This document shows positions 38,431 to 49,932 of a DNA stretch of 64,000 nucleotides, one piece after another. The number at the start of each line of letters is the position of its first letter. Position 1 is the stretch's first letter. The stretch covers positions 26,486,001 through 26,550,000 of the forward strand of contig NC_084927.1 of the NCBI RefSeq assembly GCF_958298935.1. Reading direction: 5' to 3'. Under the pieces are notes generated by a model. It was not told where the DNA came from. It searched no databases and was given only the letters and a program-made list of their open reading frames with translations. The translations under genes were made by a program, and so were the position numbers. The DNA is from Phragmites australis (taxonomy: Eukaryota > Streptophyta > Magnoliopsida > Poales > Poaceae).

Positions 38431-38714
38431 GAGTCTGTTTGTTTGCACTTCTGCTTTTGGCTTTTCTGAAAAGCTATGCTTTTGGTTTTTTTGAAAAGCT
38501 AATTTTTTATTTTAGTTGTTGTCTTTTATAATAAATTTTTGGCTTCTCAGCACACCAAAAGTTAGAAAAACTACTCTCATCTAGCTTCTAATTCATTTCC
38601 TCAGAGGCAGACTTTTAGCTTCTTTAGAAGCCATTTTTTAGCAATCCAGTTTGTTTAAACTTTTAGCTTCTGGCAGCAGAAAAGTCAGAAGCAAAAGCCT
38701 AAACAAACATGCCC
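38431..38714. mobile_element. Tourist-like MITE, 284 bp, family shared with 40325-40625
   Basis: Ends GAGTCTGTTTGTTTGCACTT and, inverted, GGGCATGTTTGTTTAGGCTT, flanked by TTA at 38428-38430 and 38715-38717. The body is rich in GGCTTCT/AGAAGC words. It lies in the intron-like part of the GH5 pseudogene just upstream of its second exon. Confidence 0.88.
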
Positions 38715-40324
38715 TTAATAACCATAGGAAGTGGTGTCAGCTTTGGCCAGCAAATGTATTATGGTCATACTTGATAACCAAATGACCACTCCAGGATGGT
38801 GACAAGTACTTTGACCCAGAAGAATGGTTGAAAGGCCTCAGTGCAATGGCAAAAATATTTAAGAACACAAAAAATGTTGTGGGCATGAGCTTCGAGGCTC
38901 CAATCAAAATGTTAGTCTATGGTACAGGTATGTTGCTGTCATGGAAAATGTCTTCTTCTTTTTTTCATGTGACTCCTGGTAGCAAAAATTTTATTTACAA
39001 TATAATTCCATCTTAGGTGCATGCAATTAGGAGCTGAAGCTGTGCATGCAGCAAACCCTGATGTCCTGGTTATTTTGTGGGGCCTGGATTTTTGACAACA
39101 CTCTCAGCTTCTTGTTCTCAGAAAATGTTGAACTTTCATCTACTGGAAAGTTAGTTTATGAGCAACATTGGTATGGTTTCTCAGATGGCGGCGATTGGGA
39201 ATTTCAGAACCAAAACGATGTTTGTGAGATGGCTGTTGATTCCATAAGGACAAAAGGGCTGTTGTGGAAAGCAACCTTGTTTTGCTGAACCATAACATAA
39301 GCTTCGGAATATTTCATTCTTTTTTGGTACATTTGAGTCCTCAACATAACAGTGTTCCAATTTTTTATTTCATACCAGAAATTAATTGTATAGATATGAA
39401 CTTTGGTTTATTCAATTGCATTTATGCACTGATTTAACCCTTATAAAGTGGTCAGAAAAATGTGGGTTTTAAACAGGGGACTTTGATAAAATGTATAGAC
39501 ATGACAGTATGCAGGAAATTAAGCAAAACTGAACTTCATAACATGTGTTAGTTCACTACATCTTGATCGTGGCATTGTGTACTGAAATTTTTTCAACCAG
39601 GCCGTAATTGAGATATGTTTATATGCCAGGCCCTGGTCTACCAAATAGTCTAGAGCGATACAACATAATATTTCATCCCCAAACTGGGCTTTGTGTCTTG
39701 GTAAAACCTTCAAACGCTTGGAACTACACCTCAGCGGATGGGCTAGTAGTGAAAAACACAGGACAAGTCCGTGGGCGAGAACACAAAGCTTGGCACTGAT
39801 TGCAGCAAATCCAGTTCGGAGTGGCAGCCGATATCCAGTTCAAGGATGCATGTTTCAACTGAACTGACTGAAAATGGAACCACAGTGTGCTTGGATGCCA
39901 GTCCTGATTGTGGTATCAAAACAAATCAGTGCAATTGATTAAGCGTAGATCCGGCCTGTAATCCTGAGAGTCAATGGTTCAAATTTATCTTAAGCAGTAG
40001 AGATATACCTGGCGGCTCCTCCATCTTGCAGTTGCCATCACTTGAACCCTGGCCTCCAACATCATTTAGTTCATGAAAATTTGGGTACATCACATTTTCA
40101 TATGGTCAAGGACGGACATAACAGAGAAGTGGAAAATCCACAAAATTGTTCAATCCTGTATTACGGTCGTCTTGCAGCTTGGAAAACAATATGTAATTAT
40201 CTCCAAGTTCAGTCCAGGCTTGTCCAAAAAGGTGGGAAAAGGGGACACAGATTATTGCCTACGCCATTGCTCTAATGTATCATCATTTGAATCAATTGTC
40301 TTTTGATATGTTATTTTAGAGTAA

Positions 40325-40625
40325 GGCCGTGTTTGTTTGAGCTTCTGCTTTTGAGCTTCTCTGAAAAGCAGTGTTTTTGGCTTTTCTGAAAAGCTGCTTT
40401 TGGAAATAGGTTATTGGCTTCTACAATAAATTTTTGGCTTCTCAGCACATAGCTTCTTAGAGAAGCACATCTCAGCGAGCTTCTCAGCTTTAGTTCATTT
40501 TCCTCAGAAACAGACTTCTGGCTTCTCCAGAAGCCACTTCTCCAGAACCTCGTTTGTTCTGGCTTCTGACTTCTGGCTTCTGCCAGTAGCAGAAGCAGTT
40601 TCAGAAGCAGCAAACAAACACAGCT
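40325..40625. mobile_element. Tourist-like MITE, 301 bp, same family as 38431-38714
   Basis: Ends GGCCGTGTTTGTTTGAGCTT and, inverted, AGCTGTGTTTGTTTGCTGCT, flanked by TAA on both sides (40322-40324, 40626-40628). Shares the AAATTTTTGGCTTCTCAGCA core with the 38.4 kb copy in the same orientation. Confidence 0.88.
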
Positions 40626-41788
40626 TAAATCTCCTTTGTTCAAAACCATAAAAAATAAATGGAATGTGCAGAAATACATTTGGTTTATCCAGATTACTTT
40701 ATTTCTTTTGTTCTTTGATCATTCTTTGGGACGGTATATTCTCATGGATGAAAAAATGTAAACGCAAAGTCACTCCAAGGTATAGTGTAGTCCAATTATT
40801 GAGGTCATATGTATGAATTGTCTCCTTTCCACTCTCTGCGATTTGGCATGCATACCTGAATTTAGCATACTTGAGTTTGAGTGCTTAAATTCAACAACTT
40901 CAGAAATGCTTCGGCCGGAGGAGGGAAAAGGAGCAGATTACGGCAGGATCATCAGTCCAAGATGAATCTTTTGAGCTTGTCAATGACAACTGAAAGATAA
41001 GGATTACTTTTGCATTCGAACTCCAAAAATACGGACTGAGCCAGCTTTAGAAGAGAAGAGCCTGATGTCGTCAGTATGCCCAACTTCTTTTCCTCTGTTT
41101 GTTCATTCACATGTCGCCATTTTATTTTCCTTCAGTTGAAGAACGCAATCTGCATATTCAGGCAGTCCATTCCTAATCGATCTGATAATCCATATTTGGA
41201 ATCGCGTGTAGTTTGCATGATCTTGCAGCGATAGTGGAACGATACATTCTTAGATTAAAAGCAAAACACATTTCAGGTTTGGACGAGCCCCTCATAAATA
41301 GGAAGTAAACAGATTTCAAGCACAGCCTTGAACAGCTATTAATTGCACCAGGGTAGTACAGTACTGCTACAAATGGAGTAGACGAGTAGTAGCCAACATG
41401 GACATCAAATTGGAAAGGACGGAAAAAATTAACTGCAAGAGTTTGGTGGCCACTTCACTCCAAACTCCCACCGGCCGGCCTCCGGTTTCTTTCTCACCTC
41501 TGATGTGAATTAGGAGCACAGCACTGATCTCATTAGCCATTACAATGGCCTTCCTTGAAGCATAGATTATACTGAAACAGTTGTTGCAGCCCAGCCTTAA
41601 AGCATCAGCAAGACTGCAAGAGTACTTGCTGCCGAGGAGATCCCTGCACACACGCCGAGGCCCAGCGGCGCCGCTTTGTCAGCCACCATGTTGATGATCC
41701 CTTGAGGCCTCACCATTCCGCATGGTGAAGCAACCTTGCTAGTATACACAGTGACCGCTCTTACTTGCCCTTCACTTTCACCATCGCC
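40626..41788. other. Intergenic upstream of the intact GH5 gene
   Basis: No gene recognised. The last few hundred bases form the presumed promoter; no confident TATA box was picked. Confidence 0.5.
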
Positions 41789-44700
41789 ATGAGCTCTAGT
41801 TCTCTCGCCGCGTGGCTTGCCCTTGTGGTTCTTGCCTTGGCGTGCCACCATGGGCCGGCGGGCGCGGCAGCCGTGGCGCTGTCGACGGCGTCGCGGTGGA
41901 TCGTGGACGAGAGCGGGAGCCGGGTGAAGCTGGCGTGCGTGAACTGGCCGTCCCACCTGGAGCCGATGCTCGCGGAGGGGCTGGGCAAGCAGCCCGTGGG
42001 CGCCATCGCCGGGGACGTGGCCGCCATGGGGTTCAACTGCGTCAGGCTCACCTGGCCGACGTTCCTGGTCACCAGCGCCTCCTACTCGAACCTCACCGTC
42101 GCGCAGTCCTTCCAGCGGCTCAACCTCACCGAGTCGCTCGCCGGCATCAGGGTGAACAACCCCGGCATCGTGGACCTCAGGCTCATCGACGCGTTCAAGG
42201 CAAGTCTTGTCTAGTCTCTCCGCATGAATGACACGCTCGTCTTTGGCATTGATCAAACAGACGTGACATGGATGTCGTCGTGCAACTTCGCATGCATGCA
42301 GGCCGTGGTGATCAGCCTGGGCGAGAGCAACGTGATGGTGATCCTGGACAATCACGTGAGCAAGCCCGGGTGGTGCTGCGGCAACACCGACGGCAACGGC
42401 TTCTTCGGCGACGCCTACTTCGACCCGGACGTTTGGATCGACGGCCTCACCAGGATGGCCACCATGTTCGCCGGCGCCCCCAACGTCGTCGGAATGAGCC
42501 TCAGGAACGAGCTCAGGGGGCCCAGGCAGAACGCGAACGACTGGTACAAGTAAGTGAACTGCTCATTTCTCCGGAGGATACAAACACGATTACTCCACTA
42601 GCTCTCAGTGATTTTACCTTCATGGTAATGGACTAATGGGTATTACCACTAGTCCACTAGCTCTCAGTGTCGTGCTACCTGCCACGTTGATCTGTCGTTT
42701 GCCATGTCCGTAACCAGTAAATGAAACCAGTGGTTGGCGGATCCGTGTCCGTGGTTGGCAGCTGGAGCAATGGAGTAGCAGTGCAGAGTAGTAGCTATCT
42801 TTACATCTCTGCACTGCTCCTGCACAGCACGTGAAGATCAGTAATGGCCTCTCTTGCAGAGTTACAGTAGTAGTTTGCATTATTCATTCGCTGTACCACC
42901 AGCAGCATTTCATCCTTCGTTCTGCAGACAACCACCGTTGCTTTGCAAGCCACGGCGGTGGCGAGCAGAAGTTGAGCTCTGTTTGGTTTTATTTTGATGG
43001 TAGATTTCAGACTCAAAAGTAAAAAAAACAAACTATCATATTATAAAAACGAAATTTCATAATTTATAAGTCTAAATTATACTATAAAATCTTATAATCT
43101 ACCGTCTGATAAGATTATAGATAAGAAAAGGTTTCATAAATTTTACATATATCTACTACTTAAAAAATACATAATAGTTACCATATCAGCGAGGACATCC
43201 TACCTCCACGTCCTGCAGACTAACTCTAAACTTCGCAAAAATTACTCAACTCATACTGCTCGATAAATACACGATATTCTTCCCTCTTCACCCGTTCGTC
43301 TCCCAAACTACCTCCCCCTTCTCTCTCTCATCCCCGTCCCGCTCCACCAACCCATCCCGCAACCCACCACCACTCCGCTCGCGGCTTGCCATGGCAAAGA
43401 CCACACAACCCTCTGCCCGGGACCGGGAGTAGTCCGCCTCCCCGCCACCTTACCACCACCCACATCTCTCCACCGCCCTCGGCGCCGAGTCACCCTGTCC
43501 GGGACGCCGTCGCCTCCTGGCGCCCGTACGCCAAGGAGAAGGCCCCGTCGCCCAGCCACGTGTTGGCGACCCGCACCATCTCCTTTATCCGTGCGCTCAT
43601 CACGCCTCCCCTTCCGTGCACTACCAAAAAATCCAATGAATGGCGCGGAGATATGGAGGGATGCACGAGGACCTCCCGGCGGGGTGGATCGAGCGCGTCG
43701 AGATCAAGGGTGGTTAGAAGCAGGCTAGATCCGTGTGGTCTCTCGGTGGATTCATGCGGCCGAGGAGGAGAGGGTTGGGATCACACGTCGCCGGTGCTGT
43801 TCATGCCTGTGTGGCCGTGGGTGTCTGCTTTTTTCTCGCGTGGTTCCTTTTCTTCTCTCGGGAGAGACAGGAGACAAAGAGAGGAGGGAGCGGAGGAGCC
43901 TATGAATGGAAGGAATTTTGCTAGATGCACACTGGGCTTTCCCAAAAATGACGGGTAGCTTAACGATGTTTTCAAGTTTGAGCCATGTAGTTGAATCTTC
44001 ATCTTTCGTCACTCTTTTTCACGCATTCCAGCAGTTTTTTTGCACGTGAGAATAACTTTTTTTTTCTGCAGGGAATTTCTGAAAATTCTAGTTAAATCTT
44101 TTTGTTTTAGCCTTAATTAGGGCACGATAGTATAGGAAGTAAATTGTTTTTTTACGTGGAACGTTTCTGTAAAAACATAAGTAGTACATCAATCTAAGGC
44201 AGCAATACGCACTATTGTCATATTTGGTTCTATTAGAGGGTGCTGATAAAGATATGAGGCTAAAAACCGGGCAAAGACATAGGAGGAGATACGCAAATGA
44301 AGAGCCCATCTCTACTCCACACATGCCAGACGAGCTCACTAGCTGCATTGGCCTGTCTCTACATCCATACACCAAGACAGTAGGCCCATGCTGGCCACCT
44401 CAGTAGCCGGCCTGCATAGCACCCGGAGTCCTGGACTAGGCCACGTCATCCACTACTAGCCTGAGCACACACCGCGCTGCATTGATCAAATCGGCCTGCA
44501 CCAACTATTTTAGAGGAGTCAATAATATTATCGTATGCAAATTTTTGGCTCCCGTCACCCTACACGCTCGACCCCATTGTCCCATATCGAGCCGCCATCA
44601 TCTCAAGGTACGCTACCCTTTCTCCTTTTCCTTTGTGCCACTACCGGCGACCCCTGACTCCAGCCGCCACCACCCTCAACCCTAGCTGTCACAACTGCTC

Positions 44701-46376
44701 GCGCCAGAGAGAAGAGAGGGTTGGGCGAGGAGGGACAAAGAGATGGGATAAGGGAGAGGGAGTTGGGCTGGGTTGTTCGGCCTGCCAGCCCGAGCGAGGA
44801 GAAAGGGAGAGAGAGAAGGGAAAGGATGGGCCATGCCCATTTCGGCCGACCCAGTAAAAAGGAGAAGAAAAAGTGGGAAAAAAGAAAATAGAAAAATGAG
44901 CCCAATAGAACCTATATGTACAGTAATTTTTAATAATTTTTAGTATTTTCAGAACTTAGTGGATGCATGTATAAATTAAACTGTATAGTTGAATGTCCAT
45001 ATATCATATCCACCATGTAAATTAGACGTGCACTATATCCGTGTGTAGCACCACAATACCAGTGCCACCAACGCTACGTCCTCCCTCATCATCTGGGCTA
45101 TCATCACGCTCGTCTTTGGACTGCCGTGCAAGGAGATCCACATCGGCGGGCACCACAGGTGACGGCAAGGACGAGAACACTCTGTCTACTATATTATTTA
45201 CTGTAATTTTTATACTCTCGTTACAACTGTCGTTACAACTCATATACATTGAACTAGTTAAATTAAATTCTCACTATCTAAAGCTAAACCAACCATACCA
45301 CTAGCTGAAAACCACCGCGTGTACACGCATGTAGGTACATGCAGCGCGGCGCGGAGGCTGTGCACGCGGCGAACCCGCGCGTGCTCGTCATCCTCTCGGG
45401 CCTCAGCTTCGACAACGACCTGGCGTTCCTCAACTCGCGGCAGGTGAACCTCAGCTTCACGGGGAAGGTGGCGTTCGAGGTGCACTGGTACGGCTTCTCC
45501 AACGGGCAGGAGTGGAGCACGGGCAACGCCAACCAGGTGTGCGCGCGCATCTCTGCCAGCGTGTCCCGCCGCGCGCTCTACCTGCTCGACCAGGGCTGGC
45601 CCGTCTTCCTGAGCGAGTTCGGCGTCGACAACCGCGGCGGCAACACCAACGACAACCGGTACTACGGGTGCGTTGCCGCCGTGGCCGCCGACCTGGACCT
45701 GGACTGGGCGCTCTGGACGCTGCAGGGTAGCTACTACATCCGGGAGGGCATCCTGGGGCTCGACGAGGTCTACGGCGTGCTCGACTGGGCCTGGTGCAAG
45801 CCGCGCAACGACACCGCGCTGCGCAGGATCCACGCCCTGCAGCGCCCCTTCAGAGGCCCCGGTCTCGCGGAGGCGGCGCCGTACACGGTGCTGTTCCACC
45901 CGGTGACGGGGCTGTGCGTGGTGCGGCGGTCCCTGACGCAGCCGCTGGAGCTGGGCCCGTGCAACGAGACGGAGGCGTGGACGTACAACACGCAGCAGCA
46001 GAGGCTGGTGCTGCGGGACAGCTCGCTGCTGTGCCTCCGCGCGGAGGGCGCCGGCAGGCCCGCGCACCTCGGTGTGACGTGCGGCGACGAGCTGGCACGG
46101 TGGCGCCTCGTGTCGGATTCCAAGCTGCACGTCGCCGTCAACGCGTCGTCGTCCTCTTCCTCCTCCGGGAGCAGCGACGGGATGCTCTGCCTGGACGTGG
46201 GCGCGGACGGCCGGAGCGTGGTGACCAACCCGTGCCGGTGCCTGAGCGCGGACAACAGCTGCGACCCGGAGAGCCAGTGGTTCAAGCTCGTGAGCAGCAC
46301 GAGGAGCGTGGCCAGCAAGAGCATGCTCGCGCAGCTGCCTCTCAAGCTCAAAAACTGGAAGATTAGGTCGTTTTGA
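41789..46376 (+). CDS. GH5 cellulase-like enzyme with C-terminal ricin-B/beta-trefoil domain
   Basis: Exons 41789-42199, 42302-42549 and 45335-46376; 566 aa. A secreted, wall- or apoplast-directed glycoside hydrolase is inferred from the signal peptide (LAAWLALVVLALACHHGPAG) and family; its sugar substrate is not established. GH5 core: VKLACVNWPSHLEP, GFNCVRLTWPTF, VMVILDNHVSKPGW, general acid Glu ~207 in SLRNELRGP, HWYGFS, nucleophile Glu ~314 in VFLSEFGVD. After ~400 a beta-trefoil follows (LFHPVTGLCVV...ESQWFKL with QxW-type repeats). Plant GH5 proteins of this two-domain form are known. Intron 1 starts with GC (AAG|GCAAGT), a rare but recognised GC-AG type; any GT choice breaks the conserved DAFKAVV joint. 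Intron 2 is 2,785 bp and holds an AT-rich MITE-like block (~42972-43140) and GC-rich non-coding DNA. The start is the only in-frame ATG before the signal peptide. Confidence 0.93.
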
Positions 46377-46550
46377 TCGTAGGCTTCCACCTTACCGAGA
46401 AAATTGTACATGAGCTCAAGCTCACACGTACGTAAGCTGTAGCACGATCTAGAGCGACGGGAGAGATAAACGCTAGCTGCCCTAGAACTTGAGCAGAGTT
46501 CTTAAGGCAACTAGTCAGCATTTCGGCATAATCCATTTGAACATGCACAA
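46377..46550. other. GH5 3' flank
   Basis: Presumed 3' UTR; nothing else is recognised. Confidence 0.4.
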
Positions 46551-47100
46551 TCCCTAATTCAACATCTGTTTTTCTTATGTCCCATTGCTAAAGTTGCTTG
46601 GGGTGTTATGGCTATGTGTATTGGTGCTGTTACTATTCCTAATTCTGTGCAGCAGTATTATGAGTGGATTGACAGTCATTTACCTCATGGGAGATCTTTT
46701 CATGTAATTGGGCTTGCAGCTTTACGCCGGGTAATTTAGAAAGCTCGTAACAAGGCTTATTTTGATTAAAAAGTTGATTCGTGATCCTTGCGAAATTATT
46801 TTTCATACTATATCTTTTCTAATCTTGTGGGTAGATTTGCTGAATGAAATGAGTAAAGAGATCTTCTCAGAGGTCAGAAGTGCACAAATGCCTGCTTCAG
46901 ACGGTGTCCCAACTTCTCTCTGCGTGGCAGTATCGCACAAGATCCCCACCTGGTGGTCCGCTTCTTCTCTTGCCAAGGGTTGGCAATGCGGATGATCTGG
47001 CACCATAGGAGGAAGGCGACGATCACAGCTAAAATCTTGATGCTGGCTGAAGTTGGTGCTTGTTGGACAATGTTGCCTGTTATGACTTATGAGGAGAACC
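46551..47100 (+). mobile_element. LINE zf-RVT / ORF2 C-terminal remnant
   Basis: The plus strand reads HLFFLCPIAKVAWGVMAMCI, then SVQQYYEWIDSHLPHGRSFH, ALRRVI-stop-KARNKAYF and KKLIRDPCEIIF in shifted frames, the typical end of a plant LINE ORF2. It resembles the remnant at 35.4 kb (HLFFLCPVAKAVWGFVAMFI) and is probably the same family in opposite orientation. It is broken by stops and frameshifts. The 3' edge is not certain. Confidence 0.75.
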
Positions 47101-48977
47101 TAAGTGCCTTTTATACTTCTAGTCTAATACTAGAAAGGAGGGCACGGCGTTGCCGCGCTTGGATGCCCTCGCTTGATGGCCCGCATATGCAGAACATTGG
47201 AAGCTGCTGGAATCTGGATGCGTAGGATAGTTTGGATGGCAGCTAGTTTGCAGAAGCTGAGTGCTATGTATGGTAGATAGAATGCACGATGAGTCTTGTA
47301 TTGTAGGTAACGTAGTTCGAATGCCAGCCAATTTGCAGAACATTAGAAGTTGTTGGAGCGCGGATGGTGAACAGAAACGCTGTCTTTTGCACTGTTGGCC
47401 CGCAGACGGAATCCTAAAGTTTTGGTGGGATCATGGACAGGCATCGTTCATCAAATCAAATGAATTGCTTACTCGAATCAGCATTGAAGTGATAGTGCAA
47501 TCTGTGTAAGGTGACCTCCTAATTCAGGTAAGCAGAGGAGGAGGAGGCAACCATGGGTAGACGAAACTGATAATACGTGTAATGCTACATTTATATGCAG
47601 CGTGTTAGAATAGATGGAAATGAGGTATTTCAAAGAAAATCAATTTTTCACCGTATAAACTAAGGATGAAAATAATTTTAGAAATTACTCCATCATATAA
47701 TAAAAATATTAGTGAATTTCATTTTTGAGATTTTATATAAGGTCTTAGTAATTGTTAGAAGTTATAAAAGTAGTATTTTTTTGGAGAATTTTAATTTAAA
47801 TTATACATAAGATTTTTTGTGTGAATCAATTAAAATGGGTTGCACATAGATTATGAACACGTACAAAAACTTATAAGATTTTTTAAGAAACAAAAGACTA
47901 CTGATTTTTTTAAAAAACAAAAGACCACCGTGCATATAAACAATACTATTGGTGAATAATAAATTTTTAACCGTGGACTGACGGAATCGCTAGCTTTGTA
48001 AGAAGAAACCTAGAATAGTGGTGGTTTTATGAAATAGCCGTAAATAATGGTAGTTTTGTGACTAAGCAAAAAAACGGTGAGTTCGTGAAATTAACTCGAA
48101 GATTAATCTATCACTTGCCAGCTCAGCCAGCCAAGGCTGGTCGGCCACATGGATCGTGGGCTGCACCCATATGCTGATGGGCCGACGTTGGGCCATGTTA
48201 CGATCTCTCTCAAAAATCCAGCGAAATATAGTGTCTAATAATAATAGCTTTAGAACTCAGAGATTCGGAGGTTCGGTAGCAAGACCATGAGGGAGAAAAG
48301 AAGGAAACGACACTGTAGAGGTTTTAGAGAGGTTTCGTCGGACGGTGCTAATCCGTGCGTGCGTCCGGAGGGTAGCTCGTGGACCTTCCGATAGCCTATA
48401 ACTTTTTTTTGGAAGTTTTTTTCTCCGTAATTTTCTTTTTTAAAACATTTTAAAAAGAATTTCTACTTCAAAGTTATCGAGCAAAGTTTTGAGAAAAAAT
48501 TACTAAGAAAACGTTTTTAAGAAAAAATTATTAAGAAAAAAATTTCTGTGAGCCGCGACTTGGACTACCACGTATGATGCATGTGTTGGTCACTCGCGGA
48601 CACGCCTAAATCAGGATTTTCGGGTTAAGTCTGGGTTCTTCACACCCTCGCCTCCGCTGCGTCCAGCGCTAGCTCAAGTATTCGGCGTACTCCCTTTACT
48701 GGGCCCATTCGGAGGTCGGAAGCGAGTAGCAGGCTTTCACACACGGTCCCCCTTCCTTGGGACTTCCAGCCCATTCGCTCCTCCTTCATCACTTGCCTGG
48801 GTCGTGCTTGCTGACGGCCGAGAAGTATCAGATGATCAATAGTATCTCCTCAAAAAAGAAAGAAAGGAACTGATCAACAGTGGTGGCCTGGTGGGTGTTC
48901 TGAACAACTTGTGAACACGGCGACCAGATAAAACACGTCATGTGACCAACGAGTGAGCCTGCACTCTCCACGAGAAC
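47101..48977. other. Repeat-rich intergenic DNA
   Basis: Contains a diverged internal duplication (CAGAACATTGGAAGCTGCTG near 47191 and CAGAACATTAGAAGTTGTTG near 47337), the foldback-arm copy listed separately, and A/T-run-rich DNA at 48400-48545. No gene seen. Confidence 0.5.
47622..47905. mobile_element. Single arm of the 25.7-26.6 kb foldback family
   Basis: About 280 bp match, in order and in the same orientation, the right arm at roughly 26150-26410. Shared words include AATAATTTTAGAAATTA, TTAGTGAATTT, ATAAAAGTAGT, TTTAAATTATACA and AATTAAAATGGGT. No opposing arm is present nearby, so this is a truncated or half element. Confidence 0.8.
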
Positions 48978-49918
48978 ATGCTCTGCACCCCGCCCCAAAC
49001 GCTGCACCCGTCGCTGCGCCTGCGGCCGAGGCCATTCCCGCGCGCGCCGCGATGCTCCAACGACCCCGCGCCGTCGCCGTCGCCGTCGCCTTCGTCCCCC
49101 GCGGCCGCCGGCAGCATCCGTCGCCTGGTGCTCCCACCCGAGGGCCGCGCGAAGCTGGACCCGCGCCCCGACCGTGACTTCTACGCGTTCCCGCGCCTCG
49201 TCACGCACGTGGACGACGGCTTCACCGCCACGCTCACGGACCTCTACCGGGAGCGCCTCCGCCCCGGGTGGGACGTGCTCGACCTCATGAGCTCCTGGGT
49301 CAGCCACCTGCCGCCGGAGGTCCAGTTCCAGCGCGTCGTCGGCCACGGGCTCAACGCGCAGGAGCTCGCCAGGAACCCGCGCCTGGACTACTTCTTCGTC
49401 AAGGACCTCAACGCGGACCAGCAGTTCGAGCTCGAGAGCAGCAGCTTCGACGCCGTGCTCTGCACCGTCAGCGTGCAGTACCTGCAGTCCCCTGAAAAGG
49501 TATCTTCTTTCAACTGCAGTTAACAGCTAATACAGTTTTTTTTCTTCTCCGCTTTATATTCGCATTGACGAACTGATTAAGCCGGCATATGAATCTTGGT
49601 TAATTTGGTGAGGTTTTCGCGGAGATCTTCCGGGTGCTGAAGCCGGGGGGCGTGTGCATCGTGAGCTTCAGCAACCGGATGTTCTACGGGAAGGCCATCG
49701 GCGCATGGCGGGAGGGCACCGCCTACAGCCGCGTCCAGCTCGTGACGCAGTACTTCCAGTGCGTGGAGGGGTTCACGCAGCCCGAGGTGGTCAGGAAGCA
49801 GCCCTCGCGCGGCGGGTCGTCGGCCTCGCCGCTGGACGCCGTGATGAGGCTGTTTGCGATGGCCAGCTCCGACCCGTTCTACGCCGTCGTCTCGTACAAG
49901 AACTTCAAGCCGATGTAA
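48978..49918 (+). CDS. Putative SAM-dependent methyltransferase-like protein
   Basis: Exons 48978-49499 and 49613-49918 (intron 113 bp, phase 0); 275 aa. The Pro/Ser/Arg-rich N-terminus suggests a plastid transit peptide (inference). Conserved blocks are DPRPDRDFYAFPRLVTHVDD, WDVLDLMSSWVSHLP, VVGHGLNAQELARNPRLDYF, FDAVLCTVSVQYLQSPEK and, across the intron, VFAEIFRVLKPGGVCIVSFS. The last two correspond to motifs II and III of class I methyltransferases. The usual glycine-rich SAM loop (D-x-G-x-G-x-G) reads DLMSSW, so catalysis is unproven. The substrate is unknown. The acceptor GGTGAG|GTT lacks a strong pyrimidine tract but gives the only joint that keeps the conserved EKVFAEI order. Convergent with the PIMT gene. 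Confidence 0.85.
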
Positions 49919-49932
49919 AACCTAGATTGATA

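Larger units (their letters stand above)
36604..40069 (+). pseudogene. Glycosyl hydrolase family 5 (cellulase-like) pseudogene
   Basis: A colinear, broken relative of the GH5 gene at 41.8 kb. Exon-1-like (36604-37010): signal peptide (LLIGLLTFLLLPAAAPV) and LSTASRWVV, then a 1-base frameshift before VKLACANWASHLEP and another after AAMGFNCVRLT. Exon-2-like (~38745-38925): VILDNQMTTPGW then a stop, YFDPEEWLKGLSAMAKIF and NVVGMSF, but EAPIK replaces the catalytic Asn-Glu stretch (RNELRGP in the intact gene). Exon-3-like (39019-39290 and ~39630-40069): GAEAVHAANPDVLVI, an early stop, and beta-trefoil pieces (FHPQTGLCVLVKP, CNPESQWFKF). The segment carrying the second catalytic Glu is missing. 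Two MITEs lie inside. Non-functional; the distal parts are AT-rich unlike its first exon. Confidence 0.88.

Noticed and set aside
41765..41788. Eight-codon extension of the GH5 protein
   Set aside because: It would start at TTG; ATG at 41789 directly precedes the signal peptide.
41597..42355. 252-codon minus-strand open frame
   Set aside because: Antisense to GH5 exons 1-2; His/Arg/Val-rich shadow translation.
43386..43958. 190-codon plus-strand open frame in GH5 intron 2
   Set aside because: Low-complexity Pro/Ser/Arg content and no domain; intronic position. A captured gene fragment is possible but not supported.
45258..46130. 290-codon minus-strand open frame
   Set aside because: Antisense shadow of GH5 exon 3.
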